A stretch of DNA of 27,780 nucleotides, taken from JAJZJT01 sp049964655. Lineage in GTDB: Bacteria > Actinomycetota > Acidimicrobiia > Acidimicrobiales > RAAP-2. The stretch lies in contig JBMFXC010000031.1 of NCBI GenBank assembly GCA_049964655.1, forward strand, positions 1 to 27,780, given 5' to 3'. The notes beneath the pieces are model-generated. The model saw nothing but the letters and a program-made list of their open reading frames with translations, had not been told where the DNA came from and made no database searches. Shown here piece by piece: positions 22,945 through 27,780 of the stretch. How positions within the stretch are numbered: position 1 is the first letter of the stretch; each line of letters opens with the position of its first letter. Both the position numbers and the translations under genes were made by a program.

Positions 22945-23226
22945 GTGGACATCGTGTCGCTGATGTACGGCCACCAAGAGCGCGGTTGGCAGGAGCGGGC
23001 GAATTGCATGGGGGTCGACCCGGACCTGTTCTTTCCCGAGCGAGGCTCTTCGACGCGCGAGGCGAAGGAGGTCTGCCGCGGGTGCGTGGTGCTCGAAGAC
23101 TGCCTCGAGTACGCCCTGGCCAACGGTGAGAAGTTCGGCATCTGGGGCGGGCTCTCGGAGCGGGAACGCCGGCGGCTGCGCCGGCAGCGGACGCTGCAGC
23201 GTCAAGTGCCAGCGAACGCCTCCTAG
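22945..23226 (+). CDS. WhiB-family iron-sulfur transcription factor (1)
   Basis: Wbl protein of 93 aa, a [4Fe-4S]-binding regulator unique to Actinobacteria and some of their phages. Cluster ligands are Cys21 (RANCMGVDPDLFFPE), then Cys44, Cys47 and Cys53 in the C-x2-C-x5-C block CRGCVVLEDC. FGIWGGLSERERRRLRRQ (64-81) is the beta-turn and basic DNA-binding tail. The GTG at 22945 is chosen over the ATG at 22924 because a Shine-Dalgarno falls between them; the ATG has none. Which WhiB class it belongs to is unclear. It is convergent with ftcD, and a second whiB follows on the other strand. Confidence 0.93.
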   Translation: MDIVSLMYGHQERGWQERANCMGVDPDLFFPERGSSTREAKEVCRGCVVLEDCLEYALANGEKFGIWGGLSERERRRLRRQRTLQRQVPANAS

Positions 23227-23279
23227 CTTTCCCGCCGACCCCCACCCCGGGGCGGGCCCTCCCGGTGCACCGCGTGCGG

Positions 23280-24173
23280 TCACCTGCTCCCGGCGAGGCG
23301 CGCCTCGACGGTCTGCTCCGCCGACAAACCCAGCTCGGCCCACCGCCGAGGTGGCACGCGCTCGAGGACAGCGTCGGTCGCCAGCCCGACCAGCTCAGCT
23401 CGGGCAACCGTCAGGCCGGCGACCTCGGCGGCGGCGACCACCCGGTCGTAGACCAGCTCTGGGCCGACGTGGACCGGGTCGATGAGGTTGCAGCTGACCT
23501 GCGCCGTCCCCGCCACGGCCAGTCCGAGAGCTCGGACTCCGGGCCCCCGCAGCTGGGCGGCGATGCGGCGGGCGGCGGCGACCAGGTCGTCGGCGTGTCG
23601 TTGGTTGCCGTCCGCCGGGGCGAGCCAGAGGTTGTAGGCGACGAGGACATGTCGGGCACCGACGGCCGACGCGCCGGCTGTCGGATGAGGAGTGGCCGGA
23701 CCGGCGTCCGGCCAGAGGCTCCTGAACGCGCCGGCGCGCACCTCGGGCAACGACCGCTCGGGCCCGTAGAGGAAGCAGGGGAGGGCGAGCGCCGTACCTG
23801 CCCAGCAAGCGAACCGGTCGCGCAGACCGAGTGCGTCGTCGAGTGCGCCGTCGCTCGTTGCCGTGGCGGGCCCTGCCGGGAGCAACGGGACGAACGGGAC
23901 CACGTCGGCGGCGCCGAGCCGAGGGTGGACGCCACGGTGTGACGTGAGGTCGATGTGCTCGACCGCCTCGGCCACGACGGCCCGGACGGCGTCCCAGAGG
24001 TCCGGGTCCGTCCCGGCCAGCGTCAGGACCGATCGGTTGTGGTCCGGGTCGGTGTGCACGTCGAGGAGGCAGGCTCCTCCGGCCGTGGCGATCCGGTCGA
24101 CGATGGCGAGGTCACGTCCTTCGCTGACGTTGACGACGCACTCGAGGTCAACAGGTGCGACCACGGCGATCAC
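23280..24173 (-). CDS. ftcD: Glutamate formimidoyltransferase (FTCD N-terminal type, no cyclodeaminase)
   Basis: Enzyme of 297 aa transferring formimino or formyl groups between tetrahydrofolate and glutamate. It has only the transferase domains; the C-terminal cyclodeaminase of animal FTCD is absent. Motifs: VNVSEGRD (14-21), LLDVHTDPDHNRSV (36-49), and SHRGVHPRLGAADVVPFVPL (78-97), with His83 the likely catalytic residue (porcine His82). GARHVLVAYNLWL and AQVSCNLID follow in the second subdomain. GTG start at 24173, 27 bp after the second whiB; no good Shine-Dalgarno, and a second GTG at 24164 is possible. No hut genes are here, so a histidine-degradation role is not supported; a role in clearing 5-formyl-THF is the alternative. 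Confidence 0.88.
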   Translation of the reverse strand: MIAVVAPVDLECVVNVSEGRDLAIVDRIATAGGACLLDVHTDPDHNRSVLTLAGTDPDLWDAVRAVVAEAVEHIDLTSHRGVHPRLGAADVVPFVPLLPAGPATATSDGALDDALGLRDRFACWAGTALALPCFLYGPERSLPEVRAGAFRSLWPDAGPATPHPTAGASAVGARHVLVAYNLWLAPADGNQRHADDLVAAARRIAAQLRGPGVRALGLAVAGTAQVSCNLIDPVHVGPELVYDRVVAAAEVAGLTVARAELVGLATDAVLERVPPRRWAELGLSAEQTVEARLAGSR

Positions 24174-24200
24174 GCAGCCGCCACGGCACCTTCGGGTGGC

Positions 24201-24446
24201 TCAGGCTCGCACCGAGGCGTGGGAGAGGCGCCGCCGACGGAGGATGCGACGCCGTTCGCGTTCGGACTTTCCACCCCAGACGCCGTGGTCGACCCGCTCG
24301 TCGAGCGCGTACTGGAGGCACTGCTCGGCGACGGCGCACTCGGCGCAGATCCGCTGGGCTACCTGGACGCCGATGCCGTCGCTCGGAAAGAAGATCGCGG
24401 GGTCGAGCTCGCGGCACTTGCCTTCGGCCATCCAATCGGTACCCAT
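24201..24446 (-). CDS. WhiB-family iron-sulfur transcription factor (2)
   Basis: Compact Wbl protein of 81 aa. Cluster ligands Cys11 (GKCRELDPAIFFPSDG), Cys34, Cys37 and Cys43 (CAECAVAEQC); then HGVWGGKSERERRRILRRRR (54-73), the turn and basic tail. ATG at 24446 with GAGGAGG about 4 nt upstream. It precedes ftcD on the same strand, so the two may be co-transcribed, an arrangement I do not know from model actinobacteria. The upstream 300 bp contain an AT-rich stretch shared with the promoter of the divergent small gene. Confidence 0.93.
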   Translation of the reverse strand: MGTDWMAEGKCRELDPAIFFPSDGIGVQVAQRICAECAVAEQCLQYALDERVDHGVWGGKSERERRRILRRRRLSHASVRA

Positions 24447-24753
24447 CGGTCCTCCTCGTGAGATGTCGGGGCGGTCCTCTGGTTCCCGCGCTCGCCGCCG
24501 TGCGAGCTGCGCGGGCCTGACCGCTACGTCAGCCAGTGTCGCATTCCGCGGGCTCCAGGGGTACGAAATGGGCCAGCTTTGATGGAATCCTCATCGAATT
24601 CTTATGAGCATCCCGGTCCTTCTTAGAAAGTGCCACTGTCGGGGGTCTCGCCCGACGGCACGGGCCGGTTGGATGGTGGCCCGGGGAGCGTTCGGTGTCG
24701 ACACGGCGGACAGGTAGGCTCGTCTTCGGCCACGATCCAGGAGGACCCAGGCG
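24447..24753. other. Divergent intergenic region between whiB (2) and the small hypothetical gene
   Basis: 307 bp with no gene. About 24575-24640 is much AT-richer than the window and contains the inverted repeat CTCAT (24590-24594) ... ATGAG (24604-24608) with a 9-base centre, a possible operator. Toward the right is the TAGGCT box and AGGAGG of the plus-strand gene; toward the left, the GAGGAGG of whiB. The whiB promoter itself must lie within about 24460-24640 on the minus strand but I could not fix a -10. Confidence 0.5.
24715..24720 (+). promoter_or_regulatory. -10 element of the small hypothetical gene
   Basis: TAGGCT followed by CG, the same octamer as before the moxR-like gene, but here 33 nt upstream of the ATG, with AGGAGG at 24739-24744 in between. 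So this promoter makes a short leadered mRNA. Confidence 0.55.
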
Positions 24754-25104
24754 ATGACCCCCGTAGGCGAGGAAGCGAGCGCAACCGACGAGCACGAGGA
24801 GCCTCAGCCTCCTGTCGGCCACGTTCGCGTGGTGTACCTGGGCCCGGTGGCTCCGCACTGGGACGTCCAATCCGACTATGGCGACGCGGCGCTCATCGAG
24901 GAGTTCCGTCAGCGAACGCTCGCCCGCCTCGTGCTCCTGCCTCCGCACGACCCCCAGTTTCGTCGTAACCGTGAGCGCGTGATACGTGACGCTGAGCGCG
25001 AGAACATCGAGCTCGACTGGGATCTCGGCGAACCGGCCGACGCATCCCCGGCTGCGGAAGGTGCCGAGGACACCGGCGGCGGCGAGCGCACGGCAGCGGG
25101 CTGA
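24754..25104 (+). CDS. Conserved-looking hypothetical protein (116 aa)
   Basis: I do not recognise the family. The core, about residues 22-92, looks folded: HVRVVYLGPVAPHWDVQSDYG, then IEEFRQRTLARLVLLPPHD and a helical QFRRNRERVIRDAERENIEL ending in DWDLGEP. The flanks (1-20 and 93-116) are acidic, Ala/Gly-rich and probably disordered. No Cys, no membrane segment, no signal peptide. Start ATG is well supported by AGGAGG 9 nt upstream and a -10 box further up. It is convergent with the DUF2342 gene and divergent from whiB. Confidence 0.75.
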   Translation: MTPVGEEASATDEHEEPQPPVGHVRVVYLGPVAPHWDVQSDYGDAALIEEFRQRTLARLVLLPPHDPQFRRNRERVIRDAERENIELDWDLGEPADASPAAEGAEDTGGGERTAAG

Positions 25105-25179
25105 CCCGGTTCGTCCTCCACGGGTAGCGGAGCAGCCAGGACGGCCGTGGGGCAGGTCGGACGGTCCCCTGCGGGGTGC

Positions 25180-26451
25180 TCAGGCCTCCGGGGCGCCGCC
25201 GCCGGCGGCTGGCGGCGGCGGATCGAGCTCTGGTAGGTCGATGCGCTCCAGCCAGAGGCCCGGCGCGTCGACCTCGGCGGGAGTGGGCAGGGTGTGCTCC
25301 GACGTCCACAGGCGTCCGAGCTGCTCCTCGCCGGCTCGTTCGATGACACCGGCGACGAACGCCCGTCCCCGGTCCACCTGCACCTGGTCGAGGTCGAGCC
25401 CGAAGAGGGCGCCGGCTGCCTCCTCGCCCTTGCCTCGTTCGATCCTCCGTCGGTACCAGGCCTCGGCCAAGGCGGCATGAGCGCCGACGAGGTGGCGACC
25501 GACGAGGTCGGCCACGTGGTCAGCGTAGGCGTCGACCACGATGGCGATGGCGGTCAACTGGTCCGACGTGCGCCGCACGTCGGGAGTGAGGAGGCTGCCC
25601 AGTAGCTCTTCGGGGTTGCCGAGCATCCCCTGCAGAGCGGCGATGTCCATGGGCTCGCCGCCGACACCGGGTAGGTCGAGCTCGTCGCCCATCGACGACA
25701 GGCGGTCCATGAGGCCCTGCTGCGCCGTACTGGCGGACGCGGCGAACGCCTCCAGGAGGCGATCGAGGTGGGCTCGGACGGACGGCCGGGCCAGCACCGA
25801 GTGCGACGCCAGCTCGCGCGCGCACACCCACACGAGCGCTTCCTCCTCGGGCAGGCTCCAGTCGGAGGCGAACGAGGCGATGTTGGCGGGCACGACGAGC
25901 AGTTCGTCGTTGACGGGCCATGGGACGGGCAACACGTACTGACCGAGTGCCCGCTGGGAGAGATGGCCGACCACCGAGCCGACCTGGAGGCCGAAGAACA
26001 TCGGCCCCATCATCCCCGCCCACTGGCCGAGCAGGTTGACGAAGGCGTCGCCCGACTCGCCGGACGGCTCGAGGGCGGACGTGCCAGGCATCGTCCCTGG
26101 TGTCGTGGCAGCGGGCGTCATCGCCGTGAGGACCGGCTGCCAGGCGTCGAGGGCGCGCAGGGCCCAGTCGGCCCGCCCGACGGGGACGCAGGACAGACGG
26201 CGCCCGTCGGGAGAGATCGGCATGCCCGTCGCCTCGCTGACGTGCAGCTCGGCCACGCGGGCCAGCTCTTCGACCTGGATGCGTTGGACGGGATCGACGT
26301 TGCCCTCGGGCTCGCCACCGGTGGCGACCTGCACGGCGAACGCCCGGGTCGTCTCCCATTGATGCGATCCCTGCGACCCGAGGAGCTTCATCAGGTCGCC
26401 GAAGAGCAGCTCGAACGGGTTCTGCCCTTCACCGGAGGGCGGAGGTGTCAT
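25180..26451 (-). CDS. DUF2342 / zincin-like metalloprotease family protein with degenerate zinc motif
   Basis: Protein of 423 aa of the actinobacterial family annotated as zinc-dependent metalloprotease or F420-biosynthesis-associated protein; function unproven. The N-terminus NPFELLFGDLMKLL, the MMGPMFFGLQVGSVVGHLSQ helix (about 147-166), DELLVVPANIASFASDW, the VWVCARELASHSVL helix (207-220), and the C-terminal LFGLDLDQVQVDRGRAFVAGV and LWTSEHTLPTPAEVDAPGLWLERID are family features. The zincin helix should read HExxH; here it is Arg212-Glu213-Leu-Ala-Ser216-His217, so both histidine positions are replaced. Start ATG at 26451 directly follows a -10-like box that overlaps the stop of the upstream gene. 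No signal peptide. Catalytic activity is doubtful. Confidence 0.78.
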   Translation of the reverse strand: MTPPPSGEGQNPFELLFGDLMKLLGSQGSHQWETTRAFAVQVATGGEPEGNVDPVQRIQVEELARVAELHVSEATGMPISPDGRRLSCVPVGRADWALRALDAWQPVLTAMTPAATTPGTMPGTSALEPSGESGDAFVNLLGQWAGMMGPMFFGLQVGSVVGHLSQRALGQYVLPVPWPVNDELLVVPANIASFASDWSLPEEEALVWVCARELASHSVLARPSVRAHLDRLLEAFAASASTAQQGLMDRLSSMGDELDLPGVGGEPMDIAALQGMLGNPEELLGSLLTPDVRRTSDQLTAIAIVVDAYADHVADLVGRHLVGAHAALAEAWYRRRIERGKGEEAAGALFGLDLDQVQVDRGRAFVAGVIERAGEEQLGRLWTSEHTLPTPAEVDAPGLWLERIDLPELDPPPPAAGGGAPEA

Positions 26452-26457
26452 ACCAGC

Positions 26458-26463
26458 ATGCTA
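26458..26463 (-). promoter_or_regulatory. -10 element for leaderless DUF2342 gene, overlapping upstream stop
   Basis: On the minus strand TAGCAT ends 6 nt before the ATG at 26451. Its first three bases are the TAG stop codon of the HtrA-like gene. No Shine-Dalgarno lies between. Confidence 0.5.
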
Positions 26464-27780
26464 CGGCGCGTGGCTGGGGGTCGGGGCCGGAGCACCGGCC
26501 GCCGTCGAGGTTCTCAGCACGGCCGTGGTCACGAACGTGGTGGAGCCTCGTTCGACCGTGACTTCGAGCGACGTGCCCGGCGGATCGGGGTAGAGCAAGG
26601 CCCGGAGCTCGGCCATCGAGTGGACGGTGCTGCCGTTGACGGCGACGATCACGTCGCCCCGCTGCACGCCGGCCTGGGCAGCCGCACCACCCGGGTCGAC
26701 CGCATCGACGAGCACGCCGATCGGTGGGCTGGTCGGACTGCCGGCCGGTGGCGCCAGGTCGCTGCCATCGACGCCCAGACGGCCGCGCCCGACGGTTCCC
26801 GAGGTGACCAGCTGCTCGGCGACGCCTGAGACCAGCGTGGAGGGGAGGAACACGCCGACGGAACCATTCGGCGTGGAGCTCACGGTGTCGAGGATGCCGA
26901 CGAGCCGACCGCTGGCGTCCACCAGAGCGCCGCCTTGCTCGGAGCCCGACAGTGGTGCCCGGACGACGGTCGACGCGAACTCGGTGGTCGGGCCGTCGAC
27001 ACCGGCGGGGACGCCGGATGCGACGACGGCTCCCGCGTACACGGCGGGCTGCGGCACCATTCCTCTCGAGGCAGGAAAGGCGATCGCCAGGTCGACCGAA
27101 CCGGGGCTGGGATCGGTGGAGTCGACGGTCACGGCTGGCAGCTGGTCGGCGACCCGCACCACGGCGACCCCCGATGTCCGGTCGACTCCTACCAGCCGGG
27201 CAGGTTCGCGTGTTCCCCCCGCTTCCTCGGCGACGATGGACACCGCCCCGCGGAGCAGACTGGCGGTGGTGGCGATGATCCCGCCCGGCTCGACCACCAC
27301 CCCCGTTCCGAGGACCGCCCCGGTGGCTCGACGGACCACCAGCGCGACGAGGGAAGGACGCACTTGGCGCTCGACCCTGCCCACCACCGCTGCACCGGGA
27401 CCGGGGGTGCCCGCCATGGTGGTTGCCGTCACTGGCGTAGGTGTCGAGGTCGACGCGGTGGCGACCACCCGCCGAGCGACGAGGCCCGGGTCGGCGCCCG
27501 AGGAGGCGAGCACCAAGCCGGTGGCGAGCAGCACGCCGGCAGCGACGGCAACCGTCCCGACGACCCACGGGGGGGCGGGCCGGCGCTGGGTGGTGCCGCC
27601 ACGGCCAGCTGGCCGGCCCCGGCCTCTCCCGAGGTTCCCGCCACGACCTGCCCAGGAGGCCGCACCGAGCTCGGAGGGGTGACGCCACAAGCGGTCCTCG
27701 GGGGCGATCCAGCCCCGAAAGCCACCGAGGTCGAGGTGGTCGTCGAGGTCGAGGTGGTCGTCGAGGTCGAGGTGGTCGTC
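26461..27780 (-). CDS. Membrane-anchored HtrA-fold protein with PDZ domain, catalytic triad lost (5' end outside window)
   Basis: Numbering from the TTG codon at 27690; the frame stays open to the edge for 30 more codons encoding an acidic repeat and GGFRGWIAPEDRLWRHPSEL, a motif known at the N-terminus of actinobacterial trypsin-like membrane proteins, so the true start lies outside. A cytoplasmic Arg/Gly-rich region precedes one membrane helix (about 41-64); the rest would be outside the membrane. The chymotrypsin fold runs from about 100 to 290 and a PDZ domain from about 300 to 390 (GVLVDAVDPGGAAAQAGVQR, then GDVIVAVNG). Active-site positions are all changed: NAHVV is TASLL (Ser144), DLAV is GVAV (Gly174), and GNSGG is SEQGG (Gln252). 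It is therefore probably a scaffold or sensor, not a protease. Confidence 0.85.
   Translation of the reverse strand, partial: DDHLDLDDHLDLDDHLDLGGFRGWIAPEDRLWRHPSELGAASWAGRGGNLGRGRGRPAGRGGTTQRRPAPPWVVGTVAVAAGVLLATGLVLASSGADPGLVARRVVATASTSTPTPVTATTMAGTPGPGAAVVGRVERQVRPSLVALVVRRATGAVLGTGVVVEPGGIIATTASLLRGAVSIVAEEAGGTREPARLVGVDRTSGVAVVRVADQLPAVTVDSTDPSPGSVDLAIAFPASRGMVPQPAVYAGAVVASGVPAGVDGPTTEFASTVVRAPLSGSEQGGALVDASGRLVGILDTVSSTPNGSVGVFLPSTLVSGVAEQLVTSGTVGRGRLGVDGSDLAPPAGSPTSPPIGVLVDAVDPGGAAAQAGVQRGDVIVAVNGSTVHSMAELRALLYPDPPGTSLEVTVERGSTTFVTTAVLRTSTAAGAPAPTPSHAP
27727..27780 (-). repeat. 18-bp tandem repeat, at least three identical copies, coding
   Basis: Three perfect copies of an 18-bp unit (plus strand GAGGTCGAGGTGGTCGTC) fill 27727-27780 and reach the window edge. 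In the HtrA-like frame each copy encodes DDHLDL. The total number is unknown. Confidence 0.85.

Noticed and set aside
24505..24540. ECF-sigma-type promoter (GGAAT...CGTAG) for whiB (2)
   Set aside because: The gap between the two elements is 14 nt, shorter than usual, and a single weak match in this GC-rich DNA is not persuasive.
27688..27690. TTG at 27690 as the start of the HtrA-like protein
   Set aside because: The frame continues upstream and encodes the conserved WIAPEDRLWRHPSE motif, so the real start lies beyond the window.
27727..27780. CRISPR-like array at the right edge
   Set aside because: Units are contiguous with no spacers, in frame with a coding sequence; it is a protein-coding tandem repeat.

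Overview
This is a strongly GC-rich, gene-dense chromosomal segment from an actinobacterium. Evidence for the phylum: two WhiB-family proteins, a DprE1/DprE2/UbiA arabinose-donor operon, a mycobacterial-type (Sdh1) succinate dehydrogenase, and an actinobacterial MoxR/VWA pair. The -10-like TAG(G/C)CT boxes directly before start codons and the overall gene mix make me favour class Acidimicrobiia. That class call is inference; the phylum is well supported. There is no sign of phage, insertion sequence, CRISPR or plasmid.

Layout. 2-868: C-terminal part of a PcrA/UvrD helicase (+). 971-4230: dprE2, dprE1 and ubiA as a minus-strand operon (transcribed ubiA-dprE1-dprE2) for decaprenylphosphoryl-arabinose. 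4424-7737: stand-alone B12-binding mutase subunit, sucC, sucD and a HAD phosphatase (+). 7738-8146: noncoding, with a terminator at its start. 8147-13877: purN-purH, folD, a cupin-type phosphomannose isomerase, metF and mdh (+), closed by a strong terminator. 14044-18949: minus-strand sdhC-sdhA-sdhB-SCP2, then a VOC protein and a 70-aa hypothetical. 19191-22704: MoxR-type ATPase and VWA protein (+), divergent from sdhCAB. 22945-24446: whiB (+), facing ftcD and a second whiB (-). 24754-25104: small hypothetical (+). 25180-27780: a diverged DUF2342 metalloprotease-like protein, and a membrane-anchored HtrA-like protein with PDZ domain that runs off the right edge (-).

How the genes fit together. 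The B12 subunit, SucCD, Sdh and Mdh supply most of the route methylmalonyl-CoA > succinyl-CoA > succinate > fumarate, and malate > oxaloacetate; fumarase is not in the window. PurN, PurH, FolD, MetF and FtcD all act on tetrahydrofolate one-carbon units. From memory, the order pcrA/uvrD1 - sucC - sucD - purN - purH - MoxR-like - VWA matches M. tuberculosis Rv0949-Rv0959, so this looks like an old actinobacterial synteny block with insertions.

Most of the window is housekeeping, and I do not see a clear undescribed multi-gene system. The observations most worth following up are: a recurrent leaderless-type promoter box; the MoxR/VWA pair divergent from an Sdh1-type complex; an HtrA-fold protein that has lost all three catalytic residues, next to a protease-like protein with a degenerate zinc motif; a DprE1 with Ala at the benzothiazinone-target Cys position; and a cofactor-like Cys/His cluster in SdhC.
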